NCBI GenBank assembly: GCA_029876055.1
Contig: CM056874.1
Coordinates: forward strand, 6,324,001-6,388,000
DNA length: 64,000 nt
Direction: 5' to 3'
Source of the DNA: Madurella fahalii
Taxonomy: Eukaryota; Ascomycota; Sordariomycetes; Sordariales
Part shown: one piece after another, positions 22,918-33,272 of the stretch
Layout: every line of letters begins with the position of its first letter
How positions within the stretch are numbered: position 1 is the stretch's first letter
Position numbers and translations under genes: made by a program
Notes under the pieces: model-generated
The model's database searches: none
The model's input: only the letters and a program-made list of their open reading frames with translations
Told to the model about the DNA's origin: nothing

Positions 22918-23944
22918 ATGACCTCGAGAACCGGCCGTCCACCCAATTACTGTACGTCCGCTGCGCCGAATTCCCCGCAGCTAAGCCATACTGACCACTA
23001 CTTACAGACGCGATCCTCGAAGTGTCCGAGACCGCAACAACCAACCAAATCCGCGATGCCTACAAACGGTAATCCTTCCTCTCTCTCACTCTCCCTCCCT
23101 CTCCCCCAACCTCCACACCTTCCCTAGCCCCATGTATGTACAGTAGACATGCTCACCGCGCCCCACCCCCCGCTCCAGCGCGGCCCTGAAGACCCACCCG
23201 GACCGGGTCCCCGCCGACCACCCGGAGCGCCCGGAGCGCACCCGCAAGTTCCAGCTCGTCAACGACGCCTACTACGCGCTCTCGGACCCGACGCGGCGGC
23301 GCGACTACGACGCGCAGCGCAGGATGTTCCCGGGCGCCTCGTACGCCGACCCGTTTGCGGAGGAGAACACGGGGGCCGCGCCGCGGCCGCGGCCTCCCCC
23401 ATCCGGCGGTGCCGACGCCGGCGACGCCGGCGCCAACGGCGGAACGGCCTTCTCCTGGGCGTGGAACTTCTTCACGGGCGGCCAGGGCCAACCCCCGAAC
23501 GGCCACGCCGAGCGCGAGCGCACCGAGAACGAGCAGTTCGCCGACGTGTTCGAGGAGATGCTCCGCGAGGAGGGCATGGCGGATCCGGCGGGGACTGGGC
23601 GGCCGACGAGCACGTTCTGGAGCATGCTCGGCGGCCTGAGCGGCGGCGCCCTGGGCTTCATCGTCGCCAACGTCCCCGGCCTGGTCGCTGGTGCCGTGGC
23701 GGGCAATAGGCTTGGCGCGGTGCGGGATGCGAAGGGGAAGAGCGTGTATGCTGTTTTTCAGGTGAGTTTCTTGACATTATTTTATTTTTATATCTATCTT
23801 TATTCTTGTTTTTTTTTTTTCCTTCTTCGACATGGAACGAGAGGTTGACTGGTGATTTTTTATTAGGAGCTTCCACAGGCCGACCGCGCGAGGCTGCTTA
23901 GCCAGTTGGCGGCGAGGGTGCTGAGTCATGCTGTTGGGGTTTGA
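22918..23944 (+). CDS. J-domain (DnaJ-like) protein with glycine-rich C-terminus
   Basis: Hsp70 co-chaperone. Exons 22918-22951, 23008-23068, 23179-23761 and 23867-23944 give 251 aa. The J domain sits at the very N-terminus: YYAILEVSETATTNQIRDAY, then HPD at 38-40, then FQLVNDAYYALSDPTRRRDY. No zinc-finger or DnaJ C-terminal substrate domain is present, so this is a class C J-protein. A Pro/Gly/Ala-rich linker follows (residues about 95-130). Near the C-terminus, GGLSGGALGFIVANVPGLVA with GAVAGNRLGAV forms a glycine-zipper-like hydrophobic segment that may contact membrane. The four exons keep frame. It converges on a second J-protein gene. Confidence 0.86.
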
Positions 23945-24338
23945 TGATGTTCTGGCGTTCTCCAAGAGGGTTGTTTGCTCAGCGGGTTTTAATTCTCGGA
24001 GTTCTGGGTCTGGCTGGAGGCATGCTACGGCTAAGCGAATGACAAGGGCAAGGGCGGGTATCCCCATTGAACTTCATGTCTGGATATCGACCTGTATTAC
24101 CTCATTAGTTGGTAGAAACGTTCGGCTTGGGATTCCCCGGGACGGGGCATGTAGATTTGTATTTGCGAGTTTTCGGCATCTATGATAGCACAATCTGCCA
24201 TGCGATATCCCAGCGGTCAGTAACCTTAGTTCTTGACTGTATTTCATTTTCAGACTTTATCTTTATCAAATCGGTCAATACATCCCGCATTGATATTCCA
24301 ATGGCTGCTCACCCTCTCTCAAATCCGCCGAGCCTCCA
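23945..24338. other. Convergent 3' intergenic between two J-protein genes
   Basis: 394 bp of 3' flanking DNA. No feature seen. Confidence 0.55.
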
Positions 24339-25812
24339 TCACCTCTTCTTGTTCTTCCGCTTGCTAGCCTTGCCGCCCTGCTTCTGGTTACCGCTAGCCT
24401 TGGCCTGACCTAGTTCATCAATCGACTTCTCCAGTAGCTCAAAGTCCTCAGCGGAGCCGGTGCTGGGCGTGAGCTTTCCGGGCTCCGAGTCCACATCGTC
24501 GTTGTCGAGCATCTCGGTTTCTGCCTCGTTGCCTTCGTCCTCCGCCGCATCTTCAGTACGCTTCGAGATGAAGCGTCCAAGGGTCAGCTGGTAGGCCCAG
24601 AGAGGAAGACGCACGACAGCCGTATCTTTGATGGTGGGGCGAGCAAGCTCGTTGGGCTGATGGGCATGTTAGCTTTGGGTATTACAGCAGTGCAGAGCGC
24701 CGGCGACTTACGTCAAGCAGATACTCGGCCACATTGCCGTCCTCGTCCTCCTGTTCCAGGTACACGTCGCCCAGAGAATCAACGACCAGGACTTTCCCGT
24801 TCTCCGCGACGACTCGCTTCTTGGATCCCGACGGACCGCTCCCCTGGGGTTGCGGCTGCGGCGTTGCAGATCCCGACGCAGAAGGGGACGCCCTCTGTGC
24901 GCGGCGTCCCTTGCGCGGGCCGGCCTGCCCCTCTTTCGCCGACTCTTTCTTCGCGTCACGCTCCTGCATCCTGCGTATCTTGCGGTTCATCGGCACGGCG
25001 CGTCCCTCTTCGTCTTGATACATTTGCTGAGTGGGTGCGGGAGGCGGAGGAGCGGCTGCGGGCTGGCCATCGACGCCTGGAATGTTGATGCCGAGGTTCT
25101 CACCCCATGCGGCGTGGCGCGCGAATTTTATGTACCGCTCGACAAACTCGCGCTGCCGCTTCCAGCTCATGTACAGCGCAAGATAGTGCGCCGCGCCGCC
25201 GGCGAAGAGGAAGACACCAAACATGGCGGTGCCCAACCCCGGGCGGTAGCGGCTATAGTAGTACTCGGTGCCCTTCCACGTGGGGAATCCGTTGGCGAGG
25301 AAGTAGTCGTACCGGTCGCGGCCGGGCCCGCGTAGGACGTCGGCGACGATCGTGAGGCGGGTCTGGCGCTGCTCGGCACGCTTGACTGCGGCTTTGATCT
25401 CGGCGGCCGAGGGAGGCTTTGCCACATGAACGCCCGGCTTGCCCTTCTTCTGCTTGGCCTTGTCCTTCTGCGCCTTGAGGCGCTCAGCCGTGAGCTGTTG
25501 TCGGACTTTGTCCGGGTGCAGCTGCCGCGACTTCTTCTTGTAGGCCTTGTTGATGTCTTCGTGACTTGCCGATCGGCTCACGCCCAGGAAGTCGTAGAAC
25601 GTGACATCCGGTCCCTCGTGTGCAATCAACTCGTCGCGGACACGGAAGATCTCGCGGTCTATTGAGCAGCGGAGTCTGGTTAGTTCGAGGACAGATGACA
25701 GAAATGCTTAGGACGGGCGTGGTTGAGACAGCAACTTGCCTTCCTTGGTCCATGCTGCCGTGAGCGGCGTCAAGAGGGCCAAAAGGCCCAGAGAAATTGT
25801 CGAGATCTTCAT
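24339..25812 (-). CDS. ERJ5: ERJ5-like ER membrane J-domain protein
   Basis: ER-resident J-protein (Erj5/DNAJC1-like). Exons 25812-25740, 25658-24712 and 24656-24339 give 445 aa. An N-terminal signal peptide (MKISTISLGLLALLTPLTAA) leads into a J domain (FYDFLGVSRSASHEDINKAY, HPD at 72-74) with a Lys-rich insertion. One membrane span lies at about 160-183 (GTAMFGVFLFAGGAAHYLAL). A long charged cytosolic tail follows, with Ala/Pro- and Ser/Gly-rich linkers, then an acidic segment and a basic end (KASKRKNKKR). The lumenal J domain would stimulate BiP. The first intron has a GC donor (GAAG|GCAAGT, acceptor AATAG) and restores frame exactly, so this is a non-canonical GC-AG intron rather than an error. 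Confidence 0.88.
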
Positions 25813-26330
25813 GATTGCATTATCGCATGTGCGAGAAGCTCGATGCTTTTGACGGCACAGGACCTATTTGTAGTCCGTCGAGTTTCCAAGGGGCAGACTG
25901 GAAGGTTTTGCGACTGCGCCAGAATTTCCAAGGCCAAACACCTGGCTTTTTTAGGCGCGGCAGGGATCCAGACCCCTGCGAGCGCGCCACAGATGCACAA
26001 CTATTAATAACACCTGGCCCTGTGTTGCGCATGGGCCAGACATCCTTCCTAACAAAGCACAACATTCTCACCAATCAAGTTAGTTACAAACATATCTCAC
26101 TCTTCCCTAGCCATCCCACATATTTTTTGTGAAAGATAATACGACTCTCCCGTCTTAGCTCAAACAATAAAAATCTGTCACATCACAGCCGGGAACTTGC
26201 AGCTCATAATTCCGGTTCTGGAAGACAATGAGTGTGTCCGGGCGCAACCTGACAAACTAGGTGGACCCCAAGTGAAACCGGGAAGACCAAATCTGCCCAC
26301 AGTGTATCCTTTGTCTGCCCTCTTCATCTT
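25813..26330. other. Intergenic, ERJ5 promoter side
   Basis: Upstream of ERJ5 and downstream of the ankyrin gene, both on the minus strand. No further feature seen. Confidence 0.5.
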
Positions 26331-28631
26331 CTAGTCAACCCACGCGCCAGGTATATCCAGGGGAGGGTTCTCAATCCAGTCCCAAAAGTCGCGCACAAAC
26401 TCTTCGACCCTAGGGTTCCACTCCCAAATAACATCCCAATCTTCTGGTCGAGGGCCGTACGTGAAACCTTTCCACCTCCAACCCCCTTCGCTTGAGCCTA
26501 GATCCCAAATATGCGGGCATTGGGAATAAACCTCATCCTCTGAGGGTTCTGGCCAGCACATTGAGCGAAGCGCATCCTGACGTAGAAAAGCCGCCATCTC
26601 CGCTCTTCCATACAGTTCCAGATCCTTACCAACTGCGAAGAGGTCTTCCACCCAGATTCTCGTATAGTTGTTCAGTATAGTTTTCCTAAGCCAGTTCCTA
26701 CCCAGGTGGTAAAAGGAGAGGTAGTACCGGGTGAGCCCCTGTCTCAAGCCCTTTATGCTCGCAAGAAATAGTGTGCTTGGGCCTTTGGGGGTCTCGACAC
26801 TAAAGTCATTGAGGCTCATGAGCGAAGCGATATCCCGCATGATGAACTGTATATGATTCCATTTCGGTAGTGGAATATAGCGCATTGGCATTCTAGGGCC
26901 CAGTTGAGAGAAGTAGAATTCCTCAACCACGCTGAGCGAATAATAATTTGCGAGACTTTGCCAAACGGTTGTGCCATCGGACATCTGACAATGAAAGTCC
27001 TCGGCGCGAATGCGGCCATCCGGCCGAAATAGTCGACCGACTAATTCGCGATGTGGAGAACAGACAGGAGTGATGCAACGAAGTATCTTGAGCCGGCTAG
27101 CCAGTGGCCACTGATAAAAGTTTGGGAAGACGTTGACCAGGAATGATTCAAAGACCTCGACAACGGTCATCATCTGTATCAGGCTCGGGATGCGCCAGAA
27201 ATCGATGTCGTTTAAGGGCGCTTCGTAGACGGTCATATCGTCGTAGACACCCATCGAAATGATTAACCGATGCAGAGCCGCCTCTGCGGCGGCCATGGTA
27301 TGCGGTCCGCTCTGGTGAACGGCCAGCTCAAACGGTGTTTGTCCGTGATTGTTCCTTGCGGAAACGTCAAGCCCCATTCGTATCAGGGGCTCCATGAGAT
27401 CCGGGTTATGCCTCGCATACTTTTCAATTAGTTAGCCTCCTTACTGAGTAGCTGGCAGGACATATACAGAATATGACCCACGTGCAGCAACGTCCAGCCA
27501 TCGGGAGTTGCGGAAAAGGGTGATGCAAGTCCCTTGTCAAACAGTTCTATCAGATCCGCTAGGGGGCCAAACCTAACAGCTTTAATGACCGGAGAGGATT
27601 CTGGCACGACTACGTATTGTCTGAAAAAAGTGGTCCAGCCGGAACAGGCCATCGAGACCTGGAGATCCCAAGCTTTGTTCAGCAACCAATTTGGAGGGAT
27701 GACCTGGATTCGGTAGGCTTAACCTGAATTAGCAAGCTCTTACGGCAAGCTCTAATTAGGTTTGCTCACAGGTCGCCTTGGAACTCGGAACCAGCTTGTC
27801 TTCTGATTCTGTGTATTCAATGGCTAAGCGGCCAACGAAAGCGTTCAAATACAACTTCCTCTGCCGAATAGATCTCGCCGTAGTAGGGGTCAATAATTGG
27901 GCTGTGCCTCCCTGGCTTCGCCTTATCTTTTCATCTTCGACTTGTCCGTCAGAGACGCACACTGGCCGATTCTTGGACACTAGACCGTCAGGAATTGCAG
28001 TTGCGATCAGCTCCGACTGTCGGTTTATCGAAGACCTAGAGGCTCGGAGTGAGCAGGGGCCACCCGTAAGTGGAATGTTACCTGTAGTTATGAATACAGT
28101 GTCTTTCCACTTACGCGATGTGTATCTGAACGGCGGAGTCCAAAAGCCCAGCGCTTTTTGGAGGCGTCTCTCATAGTGGTCCAGTGCGTCTTTCTTCAAC
28201 ACCACCTTGGCCTTGGCGAGGAGTCTCTTTCGCCTTGACGAGGCAATGTCGGCTGCAAGATCGTCGACGAGATCTCTCAAGTCTTTATGGACTTGGTGGC
28301 ATCGCTGGATGGCAAGGCATTGAACGCTGGTCAAAGAACCATGACCACCCCGAGCGCTGCCCGCGACGGAATGCTCCAATTCGACTTGAATTGCATCGAC
28401 CAGGTTACCGCCAAGCTCGATTTCGTCCAGAATGTTCTGGATAGTCGCTGGGACCTCCTTCACTTCAGCCCAGAATTTAGAGAGGGACAGGACTGCTCCT
28501 CCCACTGTCTGAGCCGCCTGACTGACGGCGAGACTGCTGGCAACGACCCGAGCACTTCCGCCATTGCGGGCGCCTCCGAGTGCAACGTTGAGCGAGCCCG
28601 GATCGCAACTTGAGGGAGAGGACCTTTGCAA
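26331..28631 (-). CDS. Ankyrin-repeat protein with fungal STAND-type N-terminal domain, start unresolved
   Basis: Three exons rebuilt: 28631-27770, 27717-27482 and 27419-26331, about 727 codons, with the frame kept over both introns. The N-terminal helical region (ASSLAVSQAAQTVGGAVLSL, then EVPATIQNILDEIELGG) matches the fungal domain that often precedes NACHT or ankyrin modules. A segment IQVIPPNWLLNKAWDLQ, then GWTTFFRQYVVVP, is typical of these proteins. Ankyrin-like repeats follow (DGWTLLHYARHNPDLMEPLI, then NNHGQTPFELAV). The last ~300 residues are a Trp/Tyr-rich domain with no name known to me. No in-frame ATG exists from the TAG at about 28739 to the end of the first exon. A missing 5' exon or loss of the start codon are both possible. 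Function unknown; incompatibility or immunity roles are typical of relatives only. Confidence 0.68.
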
Positions 28632-29406
28632 TTGCGACGTGTAGTTCTCAGCCTTCCGGGATTGCGGCGGTTTGAGAGAAACCAGGCAGAAGGAGGCAGC
28701 CAGCCAGAGCCCAGAGGGGTTGCGGACGCGCCTTAGGCACTACTGCATGATGAATAGCGGCGCAGCATCAGCCGGTTGAGCCGCTCAACGAATTGTCGCG
28801 TCTAGCCACTCGGTTAGCAACGTTAACATGTCCCGCTGCAGCACGCCAGCATACATCAGGTACCTAGGTAATTTACCTTTTGATCGAGTCCGATTCAGTC
28901 TTCAGATTTAAAGATCAAACAACTTAGTAGAAAATTCAATCTGAATCATTCATGTATCGTGCTCTCCACGACTGTCAGATAATTAATTAACCATAAGCAC
29001 CAATGGGCCAAATCTTGGAACAGTCAAGCACTTCAGATAGCTCTGCCACGTCCTGACTCCTAGCCTCCTATTTGTTCTAGGAAACCTGAGACCTCCTGAA
29101 CTCCGCCAGTGGTTATGCATTGGACCCTGTACGCGCATAGTATGCTGATATACGTTGAGACGTTTCCTTAGATCGTCCTTGTCCAAGAGTTGTATTACGA
29201 TTAAGACTGATTGCACACATGCCCAGTTCTAGAATATAAGTACATGATTACAAGGGAATGGAGAAGCGGCCATATCGTGCCAACACACCTAGACGCCGCG
29301 GTGTTCGCTTCCCGGGCGGGGCATTAAAACCGCAGAACTAGAACACAAACCGAATGAATGCACAAACACTGCTCGAAGAACAAGAAGGGCCGCTGAGTTG
29401 GTTAAC
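28632..29406. other. Intergenic
   Basis: No gene seen. It should hold any missing first exon of the ankyrin gene, but I found no convincing ATG-containing exon. A GGTACCTAGGTA palindromic motif lies at about 28859-28870. Confidence 0.45.
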
Positions 29407-30467
29407 CTAATAGCTGCGCACCTTCCCATACTGATCGATATAGGGTTCTGCGCCGGCGCGGCAAATAAAGCTGCACAGCACAGACGGTCAGTCGTTGAAA
29501 GGAAGATCACTGTTCAAAACTCGACTCACTGCGTCCGATTATCAATGTCTCTCCTCATCCCGGCATGACCCCACTCTGTCTCCATCTCCTCGCGGTGCTT
29601 ACTCTTGGGCTTGCCCTCCTTGATGCGCAGCTTCTCAAAGAAGACGTAGGCTCCGTAGAAGAGAGACGACCTTGCGCCCGACAGAGCGCCCTTCATGCGG
29701 CGGAAATTGGCCAACTGCGAGCTCTGGAAGGGGTTCTTCGGGCGGCAGGGGCCCTTGAGCTGGGCGTAAATGTCGCGGCAGAGCTGGGCCTGCGTCACGC
29801 CCGGCTTCCTGAGATGGGCGTTGATCTTCCTGCGGATCTCGTCGCACGTGTCGTACACGGGCACCTCGTCGTCTTCCTCGCCGTCGAGTTCGATGCCGCT
29901 GAGATCGACCGCCACGCTGTTTGTTGCGCCACGCTGGCGTTTCCCGCCGCTGGTGGTGGTGGTGTTGTTGGTGGCGGCGGAGTCGGTGGCGCTCGTCTTC
30001 CGCTTTTTGGCGGGCACCTTGATACCCGCAATCTCACGCTTCTTGAAGTACTCCCAAGAAGCGCCGTAGGCGGCACAGCGGGATCCGCTCGTGGGACCAT
30101 GCGTGCCGAGGAAGCTGTTCAGCGACCTGGCGCTGACGCCAATCTCGCGGGCAAACGCCGTCTTGGTGATGGCGCCCGAGTCGATGAGGCGTTCGACCTT
30201 GCGCCGGACCTGGTCACAGTTCTCGTCCATTATCATGCCCTCAAGATCGATGTCGTCGATGTTGACTGGGGCTACTGGCGCGTGGTCCTCGGTGGATTTG
30301 CGCTTCTTGCTCGGCTTCTTGTCGGACGGCAACTTGGAGGCGGACGCCGGCATTATTTGGGCATTGACCGCGCTGGGCAAAGGGGCCAAAGCAATCCGTC
30401 GTGGCTGCTCTCGTTAGTTTAGCATGAGGGAGCGGCGCGCTGGCTTGATACGCACCTTGGCTGACAT
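29407..30467 (-). CDS. Nuclear-type protein with two copies of a helical CDxxRRK module
   Basis: Exons 30467-30456, 30404-29530 and 29470-29407 give 316 aa. The first exon encodes only MSAK. Residues about 52-130 and 171-265 are two diverged copies of one module: an acidic lead (DIDLEG / GIELDG), then CDQVRRKVERLI / CDEIRRKINAHL, an HTH-like stretch (TKTAFAREIGV / TQAQLCRDIYA), and a Gly/Tyr-containing end (AAYGASWEYFKKREI / LFYGAYVFFEKLRI). Between them lies a Lys/Arg-rich linker (KVPAKKRK, KRQR) fit for a nuclear signal. The C-terminus is EPYIDQYGKVRSY. It looks like a fungal domain-of-unknown-function family (I believe DUF7726, unverified). DNA binding is only inference from the HTH-like pattern and basic linker. 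Confidence 0.8.
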
Positions 30468-31609
30468 CTTGGCCCGAGAAACCAACTTCAGGTAATGTGA
30501 TGGGCAGCTTTTGGTACAATGAAAGATGTTACTGATGTTCAGGCCGTCTACCCAACTCTTTCTTCGCAAGCAATACTCAGGATGGGATCTGAATGGATCT
30601 TTGGGAATGTTAACAAAACGCGAATGGTTTCCCACTGTGGTACAAGATGTCGAGACTCATAAGCGACTAGCAAGGGCCCCTTGCCCTGGGCGTCCCATGC
30701 GCCGGCCCATTGGGTCCGTCAGCCTGTTAATCATTTCGGCTGCCGGAATTCAATTAATCCTTTAGGAAGCGGCTTGAAGATCGGTTTGGAGCCCAAGTGT
30801 CATACGGAGCCGCATGTCGTCAAGAGTGAAAGTGAGGTCAAAGCCCTTTTTTTCTGTGAATAGTTGACGGCCTGCAGCCAGACAAACAAGGATGTCAACG
30901 CTTTTGTGGAAATAACTTAGTGCTTACCGGGTGGAATGAAATAGCGGAGAAGTTACCGTCCGTTTCCGCCGGATTTGAGTAGGATGATTATACCTTCATG
31001 CGTTTTGAGTTGGGCGGGGAAGAAGGCAAGGGCCCGAGTTACCGGCGACCAGGTTTGCCCTGAATACCCCAGTAAGATTTGGCTTTTTATTAGATTGTTG
31101 GTGTTGCATCCATCGACACCCGTCAAACTTTGAGCCTTACATTTCCACTGTTGGACTCAGTGGATGAACTCTCTTCCATACCAATGAAGAGACAAGCACT
31201 CTCACCGTTCTCCAGGCTACAAAACTAGGTTTTCTCTACTATTCCACTTACGCTTCGGTACGAACCGCTCCGCAGTGAAAACCCACCAACTATCGGCCGA
31301 GTGCCTGCAAGCGGGTTCCAGATCCTGGGAGAAGTCCCGAGTTCCTGGCTGCCAAGATCCTACCAACACTCATCAGGATTAGAGTCCCCATCTTTTACAC
31401 GTCAGGGTAACATTGAGCCGGTTACCGCAGGCGACAAAGTGTCAGCGTTGTCGTGAAATCCTTTACTCGTGCGACGGAAGAGCTTGAAGGCGATGGGGTT
31501 TCTCGTAGCCGAGATGGAAGGGGGATAAAAGGGGCCCAAGTTGGCCTCCTTCGTTCTTACCATCGGCTAGAGCACAGAATACCATCTTACCGTCGTATAT
31601 TTCGTGACA
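30468..31609. other. Divergent intergenic upstream of tyrosinase
   Basis: 1.14 kb between divergently transcribed genes. A GGATAAAAGG element at 31523-31532 is placed about 80 bp before the tyrosinase ATG and is its likely TATA box. No other gene seen. Confidence 0.5.
31525..31532 (+). promoter_or_regulatory. TATA-like element of tyrosinase gene
   Basis: ATAAAAGG lies 78 bp upstream of the ATG at 31610, a normal distance in filamentous fungi when the leader is short. Confidence 0.5.
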
Positions 31610-32822
31610 ATGCAGATCAAGAACTGGTTGCTCGCCACCATCCTTGGGGCCGGTATCTGCGAGGCAAGGCCTGCCAGGCCCAACTGTCAACCCCTCGTGA
31701 GGAAAGAATGGTAAGAAGCTAAGTCCCATCACCCGTCACAGGTACCGTACGAGGCAACACTAATGCCTCCCAGGCGAACGCTCACCACCGCAGAAAAGAC
31801 GGCGTACCTCAACGCGGTCCAGTGCATCCTCAGCAAGCCCGCCCGCACCCCCCACTTCAACAACACGGGCGTGCTCTCGCGCTACGATGACCTCGTCTAC
31901 ACGCACATCCAGCAGACCTTCTCGATGCACTACACCGGCCACTTCCTAGCCTGGCACCGCTACTTCACAGCCACGTACGAGCGCATGCTGCGCGACGAGT
32001 GCGGCTACGCCGGCGCGCAGCCCTACTGGGACTGGACGCTCGACACGCCGGCCGAGAACTTTGCCTCGTCGCCCGTCTTCGACCCCGTGATGGGCTTTGG
32101 TGGTAATGGTGCGTACGTGGAGGGGGACCCGAGCGACCCCTTTGCCGTCCCCGGCCGGACGGGCGGCAGCTGCGTGGCCGACGGCCCGTTCGCCGGCGTC
32201 GACGACCTGGTGCACCTCGGCCCCGCGGACGGCGTCACGTATAACCCGCAGTGTCTGAAGCGCGACCTGAGCCCGTATTTCGCGGCGCGGTATCTGGCCA
32301 TGAACCAGACGCAGTTGACGCTGAGCCAGCCTGATTTTGGGACGTTCGATCGCGTTGTTCAGGGCGGGCCTAGCTTTGAGATGTCGGGTGTTCATGGTGG
32401 TGGGCATTATGGTGTTGGCGGTACTTTTGGTTCGTTTTCTCTTTTCTCTTTTCTTTCCTCATTACTTGGATTGAATTTGTGGGTTCGTTTGGTTTAGCTA
32501 ATAGACGGTTCTAGGACAAATGGGCGACCTCTATACCTCGCCGGCCGATCCCATCTTCTACCTCCACCATGCCAACCTTGACAGGGTATGGTGGTCGTGG
32601 CAAAAGATGAATCTGCCCGCCCGGTTGACCGATATTTCGGGGCCGCTTTTCCTAATGGATTACGACAACCTGCAGGGTGGAAACGTGACCTTAGCCACTC
32701 CCATCTCGGTGGGTGTCAGCGCGCCGGATGTTACCGTCGGCGATCTCATGGACATTGCTGGCTGCGACACCGACGGTGTTCTGTGCTATGAGTATGATAC
32801 GCTCTACACACTTCAGCCTTAG
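31610..32822 (+). CDS. Secreted short tyrosinase / catechol oxidase-like type 3 copper enzyme
   Basis: Oxidises phenols or catechols to quinones. Exons 31610-31710, 31774-32429 and 32515-32822 give 354 aa. An N-terminal signal peptide (WLLATILGAGICEA) is followed by the tyrosinase domain. Copper A histidines are His78, His86 and His95 (spacing 8 and 9, ending FLAWHRYF). Copper B is HGGGH at 241-245 and HHANLDR at 270-276 after DPIFYL. The residue two before His86 is Ser, so the Cys-His thioether bridge of Neurospora-type tyrosinase cannot form. This and the spacing place it with short secreted catechol-oxidase-like enzymes lacking a C-terminal lid. Substrate range is not predictable. A TATA-like element lies 78 bp upstream. 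It faces the HExxH gene tail to tail. Confidence 0.92.
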
Positions 32823-33272
32823 ATTTTGGTTCGAATCAGGGTGAAACAAAGGGCATTTGTACCCACCTACATTATGCATAATAGACAATCTTAAGCTTCT
32901 AAATGAAAAGACAATCTTGAGAGCTGAACGGTGTCAGAAACAGAAGATCACGTTACAGCACGCTGTTGCCCCGGAAGAGAGGATGCGGAGAGCACCGGCA
33001 GTTTCCGTGTTCTGTCGTTCGACAGAGACTAGCGAATCGAGGTTAAAAGTCCAGCAAGTTACAATTTGAGCCGTAACTCGTTCACCGAGGTTCTACGTCA
33101 TTGGCATTTCATCAAGACATTGTACACAGCCCTTACCCTAGACAGGTTACAGATTCTTGCAATCTCAAAAGTCAAGCTTTTTTTTTTTTTTTTATAAGGT
33201 ACTTAGTTACTTAGTTTAGTGATGAAGAGGAGAGGTGGTAGTATTCTTCCCGACCTTTATCCCCACACCCAT
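32823..33272. other. Convergent 3' intergenic
   Basis: Contains a 16-T homopolymer at 33178-33193. No gene seen. Confidence 0.55.
33178..33193. repeat. T16 homopolymer
   Basis: Uninterrupted T run in the intergenic DNA. Confidence 0.9.

Noticed and set aside
28082..28114. Possible intron with strong GTAAGT donor inside the ankyrin gene
   Set aside because: It would be only 33 nt, below plausible intron size, and the frame is open without it.
29565..30422. 285-codon plus-strand frame over the duplicated-module gene
   Set aside because: Exact antisense of a spliced gene with internally repeated domain; its Leu/Val/Gly-rich composition is that of a reverse-complement shadow.
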